NCBI GenBank assembly: GCA_003615045.1
Contig: ML014245.1
Span: 1 to 50,841, forward strand
Origin: Caulochytrium protostelioides
Taxonomy: Eukaryota; Chytridiomycota; Caulochytriomycetes; Caulochytriales; Caulochytriaceae
Direction: 5' to 3'
DNA: 50,841 nucleotides
The translations under genes and the position numbers were made by a program. Positions within the stretch are counted from its first letter, which is position 1. The number at the start of each line of letters is the position of its first letter. The notes beneath the pieces were generated by a model. It was not told the DNA's origin. It searched no databases and was given only the letters and a program-made list of their open reading frames with translations. Positions 40,215 through 49,818 of this stretch are shown piece by piece.

Positions 40215-42320
40215 ATGACATTCCACGATGACGACGGCGACGTCGTGAGCGGCATCGGGCAGCTCTCGATGGCCGACGTCGATGCCGCCGATGCCGCCGA
40301 CGCGACCGCCGCAGCGGCGTCCACGACCGACATCGACGTTGCCGCCGTCTGGGACGCGGCGGACACCGTGGCCGAGCAAGTCCAGCGCGACGCGGAGCTG
40401 GTGGCGGGCATGCGTCCGTTCTGGGACAACGACTACGCCGCGGCACGCGCCGCGTTTGCGCCGCACGCCGCGCACGACCCCTTCTATGCGCTCGCGGCGG
40501 GCGCCATGCACTTCATCGATGCGATCAGCGACCCCAAGCCGGGCCGGCTGGCGGACGCGGTGACGCAGCTCGGCCGCGCCGAGGCGGTTGCCGACGCCCA
40601 AATCGCGCAGTATACCGGCTCGGGCTGGTGGGGCCGCTACGTGACGGGCGGCGCCAAGAAGTCGGACGCGTCGGCGACATGCGACCCGCAGACGGGCAAG
40701 CCGCTGGTGCCGGGCGGCCACGTGCGTGCGCTGGTCCTGAAGTCGGAGGCGGCGCTGCTGGCGGGGCTCGCGGACGCCGTGAACCAGACGCTGGCGAGCT
40801 ACCTGCGCGCCGGTTTGCGCTTGCGCCGCGGCTACAACGCGTGCCAGGAGGCCTGGGCCGCAATGCAGGGCTACGAGCGCGCCGGCGCCATGGACGCGCT
40901 CGACCCGGAGACCCGCGCCGCGGTCCAGTTCGGCATCGGCACGATGCAGGTCGCCCTCAACATCCTGCCCGCGTCGCTCGTGCGGTTCGTCAACTTTATC
41001 GGGATCGGCGCCGACGAGCCGCTCGGCTTCCGCCTACTCGATGACTGCGTGCGCAACGAAGCGGTCCACAGCGCGCTCGCGTCCATGTTCCTCATGGTAT
41101 ACTACGGCGTGACGCCGGCGTTCTGCCCATCCCTCATGCGCGCCACGTGGCTCCCTCGCGCCGAGGCCGCCGCCGCCACCGCCGCCGCGCGCTACCCGCG
41201 GTCCTTCCTGCACCGCTTCCAGGCGGCCCGCGTCGATCGGCTCCGCGGGAATATGGACGCGTCCTTCGCGGGCTTCCGGACGGCGCGTGACGCTCAGACC
41301 GTGTTCCCGGGTCTCCGCACGTGGTGCCAGTGGGACATCGTCATGAACCATTTGATGCGGCGCGACTGGACCGCGGCTTTGGAGGAAATGACGGCGCTGA
41401 ACGCGGACCAGCCCACCATCTCCCGGCGCTTCTTTGCCTATGTCGCCATCGCGCTCAGCTGCCGTGTCGCCTTGGACGACCATGATCGGACCCACAAGAG
41501 CAAGAGCGAGAACCCGATCGAGACGGAGCCTGTTGCCGAGGTCGACCGTGTGATAGCTTCCTTCCGCAGCCGCCTGGAAGCGCTGCACGCTGATTTCCAG
41601 AACATCCCTGCCAGCGAGGGCACGCTCAGCGATATCGATGCGTGGACCCGACTCAAGCTGCGAACTCTGCTCCACGTGGACGACGCTGCTGGGTCTGCCG
41701 CGCCCGCCGTGCCCGCCGAGACGCTGGCGCTGATCCAGCGCTCGCGGCTGCGTCTGTTCGCGATGGGCGTCTACGAGATTCTCACGCTGTGGAACGGGCC
41801 GGGGCTCATGGCGCCGGCGGACCTGCAGGCCAGCTACACGGCCGTGCAATTCCACCGCGACCACCGCATCGTGCCCCCGGCCGGCCCCGAGACCGACCGC
41901 GCGGCCGAGGCCGGCGAGACCGCGTTGCTGGACTTCATGCTCCAGCAGTATGCGTTGGCCTATGACCTCGCGACCCAACAGCCCATCGAGCCGGCCACCG
42001 CCGCCGCGGACTCGGACGGCCATGCCCGCCTCGTTCAGATCGGCAACCTGCCACTGGCGTCCCTGCCGCCCTCGGACCGATGGATCGTGCCTAATGCGCT
42101 GTACGAGCTAGCGTTGCGGGCGCTCGTCGGCTCGCGCGCCGCCGCCGAGCCAGAGGCCGGGCACGCCGCCGCCGAGGCGCTCGTCAACCAGGCCGCACGA
42201 CTCCGCAAGTTCCCGCTGATGGACCGGCTCGATCTTCGTCTCCATCTCGTGCGCAAAGCCATCGCCGACCGTCGTGCCGCCGCCGCCGCCGCCGCCGCCC
42301 CCGCCACCGCGTCGTCATAA
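40215..42320 (+). CDS. IML2 / TTC39-type tetratricopeptide-like protein (DUF3808)
   Basis: The product is 701 residues. The fold is an alpha-solenoid of TPR-like helices, and the family includes yeast Iml2 (needed for clearing protein inclusions with lipid-droplet help) and animal TTC39. The start is the first ATG (CCC-ATG-A). After an Asp/Ala-rich lead (1-45), conserved features begin with FWDNDYAAARAAFAPHAAHD and a signature GSGWWGRYVTGG near residue 140. A long helical series follows: LKSEAALLAGLADAVNQTL, GYNACQEAWAAM, VQFGIGTMQVALNILP, and YPRSFLHRFQAARVDRLRGN. The C-terminus ends in a poly-Ala tract. There is no signal peptide or clear membrane helix. It is convergent with ATG9, the two stop codons being only 74 bp apart. 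Assignment to the family is firm; which yeast or animal role applies is not. Confidence 0.85.
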   Translation: MTFHDDDGDVVSGIGQLSMADVDAADAADATAAAASTTDIDVAAVWDAADTVAEQVQRDAELVAGMRPFWDNDYAAARAAFAPHAAHDPFYALAAGAMHFIDAISDPKPGRLADAVTQLGRAEAVADAQIAQYTGSGWWGRYVTGGAKKSDASATCDPQTGKPLVPGGHVRALVLKSEAALLAGLADAVNQTLASYLRAGLRLRRGYNACQEAWAAMQGYERAGAMDALDPETRAAVQFGIGTMQVALNILPASLVRFVNFIGIGADEPLGFRLLDDCVRNEAVHSALASMFLMVYYGVTPAFCPSLMRATWLPRAEAAAATAAARYPRSFLHRFQAARVDRLRGNMDASFAGFRTARDAQTVFPGLRTWCQWDIVMNHLMRRDWTAALEEMTALNADQPTISRRFFAYVAIALSCRVALDDHDRTHKSKSENPIETEPVAEVDRVIASFRSRLEALHADFQNIPASEGTLSDIDAWTRLKLRTLLHVDDAAGSAAPAVPAETLALIQRSRLRLFAMGVYEILTLWNGPGLMAPADLQASYTAVQFHRDHRIVPPAGPETDRAAEAGETALLDFMLQQYALAYDLATQQPIEPATAAADSDGHARLVQIGNLPLASLPPSDRWIVPNALYELALRALVGSRAAAEPEAGHAAAEALVNQAARLRKFPLMDRLDLRLHLVRKAIADRRAAAAAAAAPATASS

Positions 42321-42394
42321 AGACCTCCTTCTCATCCCACCGTGTGCCGTATCCATAGTTCGGTACGCTCTCCATCAATCGATCCCGCTATTGT

Positions 42395-45300
42395 TTATAG
42401 AAGCGGCTGCTGCATATGGTCCGAGATCGCGCAGAGCAGATTGAAGAAGGTCGGCCGCAGCTCGAGCCGGCCATCAGGCACGCCGTTGGGGTCGTGGGCC
42501 CCGGCATACATCGAGGCCGCTGGGTAGAACGAGCTGGCCATCGGCGAAGGCTGGGTGGCGCCGTTGGGGCCGAAGGGCCGCGTGGCCGATGCGCCCATCG
42601 TCCCAGCGTCCGGCGTGCGCGGCATCGGCATGGACCCCGCATTCAGACTCGCTGCGAGTCCCATGCTGCCCAGCGGGTAGGCGGCCATCGGCGCCGCGGC
42701 GGCGGCCGCCGCATGGGCCCCCAGCGGGGAAGGCCCCGCGCTGCCGGTGCGCATGGCGGGCACGGGCAGCCGACTGATACTCGCGCTCATCTCGGCGCGC
42801 TGCGAGCTGACGAACTCGGGGTGCTGCTGACGGAAATTCATAAAGGACATGGCCATCTTGGCGTCGTGCGAGTAGAGTGCGTCGTCGTCGCCCGGCGGCG
42901 GTGGTGGCGGCGGATGCGGACGACTGGACGACGTGGACGATGACGATGACGCATGCCGTGCCGCGGCGCGGCGCGGGGGCGGCGTCGTGCGGCGGTAGTC
43001 GAAGTCGGCGAGGGAGCACACGTAGCCCAGATGGCTCACGCGCACCGTATACTCGCGGAAGAAGTCGATGATGCGTTCGGAGCAGTCGGGCAACGAAAAG
43101 TAGAGAATGAGGGGCGCGACGAGGACGGAGAGCAGTTCGTTGAGGAACAGCATGATTTTGTAGTCAAAGAGGCGCGCGACTTCACGACGCACGTCGGAGG
43201 CGTGGAAGCGGTTGCGCCAGTGCGGGGGCATGTAGTGCGTCTCATCAATCAGCAGCTGCAGGCTCGTGGCAGGGTCCAGGGGCACGTGTTCCTCCTCGGG
43301 GAACAGACCGCGGGCGACGGCCTGGATCGAGCCAAACACACCGATGTAGAAGAGAATCGTCCGGTCGGGCGTGACTTCGACGGCCAGCAAATCCTGGTCC
43401 AGCAGGACCATGATGGCGAGCACGGCGGCGAAGGAGCCCGTGACAAATGCGACGAACCGCGCGACGATGTTGAGCGGCAGGTTCGGGAACTGCGACAGGT
43501 ACTGACTCGCGAGTACGTGGCTCTTCGTGAGTCGGCGGTCAAAGGTATGCGGGAGCTCGTTCAGCTCGCGGAACTTCCACTTGGCGAACGCGGTCCAGCC
43601 GCGGTGACCGATGTGGGAAGGCGACTTGTGGAACTCCTCGGCATACCGGAAAAAGGTGTAAAACAGCAGGAACACGAGCAGAAAGGGGGCGACCGCGAGA
43701 TTGATCAGCGCGACCAGCTTGAAGCGGGCTCGCAGCTGGGACGCGAGCCGCGCGCGCTGCTCCTTTCTGAGAAACTCCCGGCGCAGGTGGCCGCCCGGTC
43801 CAAAGCAAAACTGCAAGAGACAGAAACGCAGGTTCCATTCGAGCACCTTCGTGAGCATCGGCGGGACCGCTTTGCCGATGACGAATGGCGGACGCAGCTC
43901 CAGCAGATCGCGGTTGAGCAGAGCGATCAGATAATTGTCGTGGCGCAAGATCCGGTGCGCGATGAGATACGCATCCAGCGGCGCACTCGTCTTGCCCGGC
44001 GCCGCGGTCGTGGCGAGCTGCGACAAACGCGTTGTGACATCGTGCCATGCCATATTGACCAAGTCCTCCTCCGGGATATGCAGGGCGTCACGATAAAAGT
44101 CGTGGAGCGCGAGCCAGCGCGGGATCTGGAGGAGCACAAGCTGGGCGACATCGGCCGTCCACCACGCGACGGCCACGAGCAACGCAGCCAGCGGCAACCA
44201 CGGCAGCGACGCCACGCAGCGCGACACGATGACGCTGTCAAGGCGATGCTCTTTGCTGCGGTGCAGCAGCGGCCAGTCGATGCAGTACATGAGAAACGTG
44301 GAAAACCCGATCGTGAAAGCGACCACGAGCAGATTCGTGACACGTGTCAGCGTCATGCAGAAAAACCCGCCTTCGTGGTAGTAGTGGTAGACATCTTTGA
44401 GAAAGGCGTCCAGATCGTCGATCCCGTGCCACATGGCCAGGGCGCGCTGCCGCCGCTTCGGGGCGTCCGGATCGTGCACGACACGGTGGCCGTCGACGGC
44501 GGGCAGCGTCTGCGTGTACTTCGGCTCAATGATTCCAGAACCGTTCCATCCCGCGAGCCCGTCCGCATGCGAGCCGTAGCCGCTGCCTGTGCTCGCGCGG
44601 GAGCCAAACATCGCCGACACGCTCTGTTTAGCGCGCGACAGCAGCGACGCTGTCATGGCAGTCGCCGTGCCCGCCGCCGTGCCCGCCGGATGCGTGCTGT
44701 GGCCGTGGCTGCCCAGCAGGGGTTGAAGAGACGACGCGGGAGTCGGATGGTTTGCATTGAACCCCCAGCGGGCGCCATGTGAAAGTCCACTCGATGGATC
44801 CGCGGTGTGGCCGCTCCCATGCAGGGGCGATACCCCGGGACCATGTGCGCCTCGGATACTGGCAGTGCTGCTGCCACCAGCGCCGACGCCGACACCGCCC
44901 ATCGGCGCATACATGAGATGGCGGGCGGCATGTTCCGATTCGCTCGCCAGAAAGGCACTCGGCGGCTCCGGCGTATCGTCGTCGTCATCGTCGTCGCCAT
45001 GCACGCTGTCGCCGCCGTCAGCCGCGGCGCGCAGGTCGTGCACCGACGTCAGCTGTGGTGTCGTCAACGGCTGGCGCTCGGCGTCCGGGTCGTCGATATC
45101 CCGGTCGCTGTCGTCGCTGTCGTCTGGCACACTCGGCGGTTCATAGGTCGGCATCATACGCGTCGCGGGGTCGTCCACGCGTGGCGCCCCGGCGGCCAAC
45201 CCATGCGCCAGCCGCATCGTGCCTAGTCGACCCTGCTGCGAGGTGCCGTCGTAGCCGCCGCCGCCGCTATGGGAGCTGATGCTGCTGCCCAGGCCGAGGC

Positions 45301-46744
45301 TCGCCGCATGGCCGACCAGCGCCGAGCTCGACATCCGGCCGAACCCCTGGCGGCCGAGGTGACTGGCGCCAGCGCCACCGACACCCACGCCGAAGCGGTT
45401 GGGCCACCCTGGCCCAGCGGTCCCCGGTACCGGGGGTGGTGGCCCCATCAGCGCGGGATGCATGGGTGCTGTGCCGATTATGGGCGCTGCCGGGGGCGGG
45501 GGCGGCGCAGGCGCGCCATGGAACGATGGCCGCGGTGCCCCGGCATCTCGAATGCGGCCGGGCAACCGGGGCAGCGGCTGGCTGCCGCCGTGGGCGTTCA
45601 TGCCGCTCGTCGGAGCCGCGTCGTACCGCGGCCGATGCGTCCCGCGGGGCGAAGACAACGTATTTGCAAAAGACCCGGACGGCGTCGACGGAGACAGCCG
45701 AGTCATCGACGAAGGATGGCCCGCGGAGGCCGCGGCAGCGGCAGCAGCAGTAGCAGCAGCCGGTGCCGCCGCGGCGGTGCCGAAGGGCCCGGCAGCGGCG
45801 GCGTGGACACCCGTCGGTCGCGAAATGCTCGAGGCCAGCTGGGGCTGAGCAAAGGGGAGGTCATCGTTACTCTCGAGCGGCGAAACGGACGCCACAAATG
45901 CGGGGGCCTGGCTCAGGTCTTGCAGGTGAGCTGTCGGACGCCGCCGCTGCAGTGGGGCATACGCGGCCATCACTGCGGCGTTGTGCATTGGTGTTCCCGC
46001 AGCCTCTGTCGCGGCAACGGCAGGTGGAGGCAGCGCACCCGCCGCGCTCGCTACCGGGTGCGCTGCCGAATGTGCCAGCGGGGGTGCTGCCGCCCCCGGC
46101 GCCGCCCCGGACGCCGTCGCGAGCGCCATGGCGGCGCCACGGAAGCCGTATGCCGGGTGGATGAACTCCGATGCGGCTTGCACGTACGTGGCGGGCGGAT
46201 CTGCGTTCATCGAGCCATCGTCGTCGTCGTCATCGTCGTCGTCGTTGGTGATGATGTTGTTGAGGTTGTGGTCGGCGTCGCCGTGATCAACCGCCACACG
46301 ATCGCCATCGCCACCACCGTGGCCACCGTCGTCGTCGTCGTCAGGAGTGAACCCGCTCTGGTCATCTTGACCGATGCGGTTGATTCGCTCCGAGCTGACG
46401 CGGCTCTCAACGTCCGAATCATCGGAACCGCCAGGGTTGGTCATCACGGCCTCGGCGGTATGACCGTGGGCAGACGACGGACGATGCGGAACCGCCGGAA
46501 GCGGCGCGAGTGGCGACGACGCGGAGGCCAGCAAGGAGGAGGTCATGTGGATGTCGTGGACGCCCGGAGGGTCCGGATGGCCATGGTTGCCGCGAACGTC
46601 AGGATCGCCCGGATCGCCCGAATCGGTAGGACGGCTCGGGTCGTCCATGGGCGCTGTGATGATCGGCGAAACACTGGACTCAGGCGCAAGCATATAGCAA
46701 GACTGGGACGGCGAGAATGGCTCGGAGGCGTCCGTCGGAGTCAT
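42395..46744 (-). CDS. ATG9: Autophagy-related protein 9 (lipid scramblase)
   Basis: This is the only multi-spanning core autophagy protein: a trimeric scramblase on small vesicles that seeds the phagophore. The product is 1449 residues against about 800-1000 in most fungi. The excess is an N-terminal region of about 750 residues that is disordered, Ala/Gly/Pro/His-rich with Asp runs. The conserved core starts at about 771 with MWHGIDDLDAFLKDVYHYYH. Membrane segments follow: VTNLLVVAFTIGFSTFLMYC, ASLPWLPLAALLVAVAWW, LVALINLAVAPFLLVFLLF and LVAPLILYFSLPDC. The family motif region YMPPHWRNRFHASDVRREVA precedes the last of these. The C-terminal tail (from about 1290) is low complexity again. The start is the first ATG of the frame. 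Convergent with the IML2/TTC39-type gene. Confidence 0.96.
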   Translation of the reverse strand: MTPTDASEPFSPSQSCYMLAPESSVSPIITAPMDDPSRPTDSGDPGDPDVRGNHGHPDPPGVHDIHMTSSLLASASSPLAPLPAVPHRPSSAHGHTAEAVMTNPGGSDDSDVESRVSSERINRIGQDDQSGFTPDDDDDGGHGGGDGDRVAVDHGDADHNLNNIITNDDDDDDDDDGSMNADPPATYVQAASEFIHPAYGFRGAAMALATASGAAPGAAAPPLAHSAAHPVASAAGALPPPAVAATEAAGTPMHNAAVMAAYAPLQRRRPTAHLQDLSQAPAFVASVSPLESNDDLPFAQPQLASSISRPTGVHAAAAGPFGTAAAAPAAATAAAAAAASAGHPSSMTRLSPSTPSGSFANTLSSPRGTHRPRYDAAPTSGMNAHGGSQPLPRLPGRIRDAGAPRPSFHGAPAPPPPPAAPIIGTAPMHPALMGPPPPVPGTAGPGWPNRFGVGVGGAGASHLGRQGFGRMSSSALVGHAASLGLGSSISSHSGGGGYDGTSQQGRLGTMRLAHGLAAGAPRVDDPATRMMPTYEPPSVPDDSDDSDRDIDDPDAERQPLTTPQLTSVHDLRAAADGGDSVHGDDDDDDDTPEPPSAFLASESEHAARHLMYAPMGGVGVGAGGSSTASIRGAHGPGVSPLHGSGHTADPSSGLSHGARWGFNANHPTPASSLQPLLGSHGHSTHPAGTAAGTATAMTASLLSRAKQSVSAMFGSRASTGSGYGSHADGLAGWNGSGIIEPKYTQTLPAVDGHRVVHDPDAPKRRQRALAMWHGIDDLDAFLKDVYHYYHEGGFFCMTLTRVTNLLVVAFTIGFSTFLMYCIDWPLLHRSKEHRLDSVIVSRCVASLPWLPLAALLVAVAWWTADVAQLVLLQIPRWLALHDFYRDALHIPEEDLVNMAWHDVTTRLSQLATTAAPGKTSAPLDAYLIAHRILRHDNYLIALLNRDLLELRPPFVIGKAVPPMLTKVLEWNLRFCLLQFCFGPGGHLRREFLRKEQRARLASQLRARFKLVALINLAVAPFLLVFLLFYTFFRYAEEFHKSPSHIGHRGWTAFAKWKFRELNELPHTFDRRLTKSHVLASQYLSQFPNLPLNIVARFVAFVTGSFAAVLAIMVLLDQDLLAVEVTPDRTILFYIGVFGSIQAVARGLFPEEEHVPLDPATSLQLLIDETHYMPPHWRNRFHASDVRREVARLFDYKIMLFLNELLSVLVAPLILYFSLPDCSERIIDFFREYTVRVSHLGYVCSLADFDYRRTTPPPRRAAARHASSSSSTSSSRPHPPPPPPPGDDDALYSHDAKMAMSFMNFRQQHPEFVSSQRAEMSASISRLPVPAMRTGSAGPSPLGAHAAAAAAAPMAAYPLGSMGLAASLNAGSMPMPRTPDAGTMGASATRPFGPNGATQPSPMASSFYPAASMYAGAHDPNGVPDGRLELRPTFFNLLCAISDHMQQPLL

Positions 46745-47434
46745 CGTTGCGTGCCGGCGCCGGTGTCGGTGATGATGCGGGCGTCGCCGACGCCGTTGCC
46801 GACGCCGCCGCCGTCACGCTCGCCGTCACGCTCGGCGTCGTCGCGATCCTGCTGTGTTACCCAAGGTCAAGCCGAGTCAGCATCGAAGCGCCTTGAGCTC
46901 AGTCTCCGTCGGAACCGATGGAACGTATGGAACGTATGGAACGTATCGCGCTGATGAAAAAGGATGTGGGGCCGATCCATGCGGCAGGGTCAGGGGGCAG
47001 GTAGAGGCGGCGAAGCGCGGCGAAACGCCATCACCGTCATGCACACAAGAAGTCTCAAGTGAACAAGACAGTATTATCATCAACAGCCATACCCTGCCAT
47101 TTCCAGAGCCTATCGTATGAAATTGTTGGAATTTTGATCGACAGGAGGCCGAAGGATCAGGATCGATCGCTGGTGAGTGGCGTGCCGTGCCATGCCCTCA
47201 GAGGGCTTCCGGGTCCCGCTCGATCGCCCCCTCCCTGCGCTGGAGGGTTCAGACGCTGCGCCACATCACCATCGCTGCCACCACACCGTCACGGCGTGCG
47301 GGCGTCTCGACACGAGGCGACATCCGTTTGCCATGCAAACCCGGCGCGCGGACGGTTATTCCAGCCTTTGCTCGACCAAGACAGACAGAGCAGCCGCGTC
47401 AATTGATTTTAACTTGGCAGTTTTAACTTGGCGG
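46745..47434. promoter_or_regulatory. ATG9 upstream region
   Basis: This holds the ATG9 promoter and the 3' end of PXMP4, both on the minus strand. It has a 9-bp tandem repeat GAACGTATG (46912-46946), about 170 bp upstream of the ATG9 start. A 12-bp tandem repeat TTTTAACTTGGC lies at 47408-47432, immediately after the PXMP4 stop. No gene is recognised. Confidence 0.55.
46912..46946. repeat. 9-bp tandem repeat upstream of ATG9
   Basis: One degenerate and three near-identical units of GAACGTATG, ending in GAACGTATC. Confidence 0.8.
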
Positions 47435-48260
47435 CTAGCGGTTGTGCCAGAGCAGCGTGCGCAGGTCGTGGAACTTGTCGCTATCGTTGTAGAGATACTG
47501 CATCGAGGCGCGGAGCGAAGACTGCAGGTGCCTCGAGCGATGGCGGAAGAGCCACATGACGGTGGCCCACACCAGCGACGCGAAGGCGGGCCACGCCTGG
47601 CGTGGCGTCTTGAAGCCGACCTGCTCCTGCACCAGCTTCGCCGAGCCCAGCACGACGCGTGCCAGCAGGTACAGCACGATCTGGTGGTTGATGTTGTTGT
47701 CGATGCCGAACACCATGTACCCGCCGACGCCGCCCGCAATAAACGCGTCCAGACTACGCTCGCGGCCACGCGCTAGCCGGAACGCCAGCAGCAGCGATTT
47801 GAAGATCGTAACAAAAAGGGCTAGGTTGCGGCCATGCATGTAGGTGGCCTTGAGGATCGCGCGAATTTTGCTCTCCAGGCTGTCCATATAGCATGGCAAT
47901 CAGCGAGAAAAAGCAACAAGCGGGAAACCAAATTTGATCAGAGACCAGATCATTCCGCACCGGCGTGAGTTAGACTTTCTCATACGGCATGGGTTCTCCT
48001 ATGGCGATGAGATACGATGCGCTGCGATTTTCACGTGCCGAGATCATCGCCAAGGCGAGCCAACAAACGGCAGCGATGCATCCTCAGGATGCCGCGGGAT
48101 TTTGGACTTACGTGCCCGTTCGGAAGAGGAAGGTCATGACCAGCGCATGCGGAAACCGCACCTTCGCGCCGTAGACGGCGCCATTACGAAATCCTTTGAC
48201 GATTGTTAACAGTTCGTGAAACGCGCCGCCGTACAGAGCTGCCGGATTTGTCACAGTCAT
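47435..48260 (-). CDS. PXMP4: Peroxisomal membrane protein 4 (PMP24), two exons
   Basis: This is an integral peroxisomal membrane protein of the Tim17/Tim22/Tim23/PMP24 family; its exact function is unknown. The longest uninterrupted frame (47435-47899) lacks the N-terminus, but the missing part lies upstream. Exon 1 (48260 down to 48112) starts MTVTNPAALYGG and reads VKGFRNGAVYGAKVRFPHAL then VMTFLFRTG. A GTAAGT donor follows. Exon 2 (47879 down to 47435) begins after an ACAG acceptor and continues LESKIRAILKATYMHGRNLA. The spliced product is 197 residues (human 212) and aligns throughout: VFGIDNNINHQIVLYLLARV, then VWATVMWLFRHRSRHLQSSL and MQYLYNDSDKFHDL near the end. The conserved GFRNGxxYGAK in exon 1 is the family signature, so the two-exon model is well supported. 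Confidence 0.94.
47880..48111 (-). other. Intron in PXMP4
   Basis: The intron is 232 bp. The minus-strand donor is CAC-GTAAGTCC, the branch-site candidate is GCTGATTG about 25 bp before the acceptor, and the acceptor is TATATGGACAG. It is phase 2: the split codon ACC encodes Thr in RTGTLESK. Confidence 0.92.
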
Positions 48261-49159
48261 GGTTGGGACGAGAGCTGAAAAAAAAATAACGGAGGGCGGT
48301 TCAGGATCGAAGCGACACCGGCCGTCAGTTTCAATGACAGGGCAATCACGTCGGTAAGGGAACGATCAGGGACCCTCAGGGATGTTCAGGGACATTCAGG
48401 GACGAACACAGGATCCAGGATTGGAGAGTCGCTCCCGTCGCCGGTGATGTCGCCGCCGCAGGCACGCGTTTCCCCCCAAGCATCGCGCCAAGAACGCGTG
48501 GCGCCGAAGCTCGTGCAGCGAGAGTCATCGATCATGCTTCCACCACGTGGTGCCCGTCGCACGTGGCGGAAAGGCACCCCTCCTCACTCCAGTCGCCCGA
48601 TCAGGCCGCCGATCCCACGCACGCGCGATGCCGCCCGGTCCGGCCGCACGATCGCATCTAAGCGACGCCGGCCGCCGCTCCTGGATCGTCGCGGCGCGCC
48701 CGCACACGCTCTGGGGATCGCTGGCGAGAATGGGGCGCAGCCGAGAGGTGGCGCAAGACATCCGGCCTACGCCGTACGGTGCCTCGTGCACCCCCGCGAG
48801 CATGGAGCGCGCCCACGGCGGCGCAAGGACCGCTCTAACGTAGAGAAGCCCGTCTCGCTGGGTCCTCGGCTGACCCATCACCAACCACAGATGGTTAAAT
48901 ATTGTCTTTCCATTCGTCGGTCACACGTGGTTCCATGGAGGTTTTGGCGCGCTAAGCATGATCAGGCCAACCTTGGATGTCGTCGAAGACGACAAAGAAA
49001 CTGTCTTTATATATGCGACGATGACGCTTACACCACCGCCATTACACCATTCCCTTGTGGTGGTGGCGGGTCGTATATGCAGGTGCCGGCGCTTCTGGCG
49101 GCGTCTTCGCATGACCGACCTCCGCATGGAGCAGCAGGTGGCTCAGCGACGTGGCCGTG
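48261..49159. promoter_or_regulatory. PXMP4 upstream region and gap
   Basis: This contains a poly-A run at about 48279-48287 and a 10-bp-period array (48365-48403) 105-143 bp upstream of the PXMP4 start. The remainder is GC-rich with a TATA-like TTATATAT at about 49006 on the plus strand. Long plus-strand frames (for example 48444-49196) have no ATG-led conserved sequence. No gene is recognised. Confidence 0.45.
48365..48403. repeat. 10-bp-period array upstream of PXMP4
   Basis: TCAGGGA recurs four times at exactly 10-bp spacing, with the three bases in between variable. On the gene's strand it reads CCTGA every 10 bp. Confidence 0.85.
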
Positions 49160-49690
49160 TCATGTCGGCGGTGCCTCGTGTGCGTTCGGCGCATAGGCAA
49201 CAAACACGCTCACAGGGCCGTTTGTCTCGAGCCAGGTCTGGAGCGTCTCGCCTCCGTCGTGGCCACTCTGGGTCTCGGTCACCGGCGCCGGCATGTGCGC
49301 CGCCATCAGTGGCGACTTGGGCGGCGAGGAAGGCAGCGACGAAGCGGTCGCGACCGGGTCGACGTCGGCCGTCACGGCGGCGGCCGGCTTGGCTTCAAGC
49401 ATCGGCCAGTCGAGCGATGTCGCACCGACGACGACCGCATCGTGGGCACCGTCGTCATAGCCCTCGCGCTGGCAGAACGCACGGATGTCATCGGCGGCGA
49501 GGTCTGACGCGCCCGTATGCAGCGGCGAGGTCGGAGCTGGCGCATGGTGGACAGAGACGCAGCGTGGGACCAGCTGAGCGAGCTGCTCCACGAGAAGGCT
49601 GTCGCGGCTGGTCAGCGACGGTCTCCGTGCATGCTGACGCGCTGTGCTGTGACGCCGTGGCGCTCGCCGGAAAGACGGCCACAGCGCCAT
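49160..49690 (-). CDS. Possible small gene, 176 codons, unknown
   Basis: An ATG-led frame of 176 residues. The first 45 residues are basic and low in character. After that the sequence looks protein-like, with acidic and mixed stretches such as DIRAFCQREGYDDGAHDAVV and GATSLDWPMLEAKPAAAVTA. It ends LETNGPVSVFVAYAPNAHEA. A minus-strand TATA-like element (TATATTTC, 49811-49818) lies about 120 bp upstream. An overlapping frame opens at an earlier ATG (49700), so the true start is uncertain and an intron is possible. I recognise no domain. It could be a real small gene, a degraded one or chance. Confidence 0.35.
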   Translation of the reverse strand: MALWPSFRRAPRRHSTARQHARRPSLTSRDSLLVEQLAQLVPRCVSVHHAPAPTSPLHTGASDLAADDIRAFCQREGYDDGAHDAVVVGATSLDWPMLEAKPAAAVTADVDPVATASSLPSSPPKSPLMAAHMPAPVTETQSGHDGGETLQTWLETNGPVSVFVAYAPNAHEAPPT

Positions 49691-49810
49691 GCGTCTGCAT
49701 GCTGAAGCCGAGCTCGGCGCGCGCAGGCAGCGGGATCACGAGTACATCAATCTTCCAAGCCAGCCCCGGAGCCCTGAATGCCGAATACCTTGATACTTTG
49801 ATTTTTTTAC

Positions 49811-49818
49811 GAAATATA
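49811..49818 (-). promoter_or_regulatory. TATA-like element
   Basis: TATATTTC on the minus strand in a local AT-rich pocket (49796-49825) about 120 bp upstream of the doubtful 176-codon ORF. It may also simply be a remnant of AT-rich flanking DNA of the neighbouring relic. Confidence 0.3.

Noticed and set aside
48444-49196. 250-codon plus-strand frame
   Set aside because: Arg/Pro-rich, with no recognisable domain or compelling start. Best explained by base composition.
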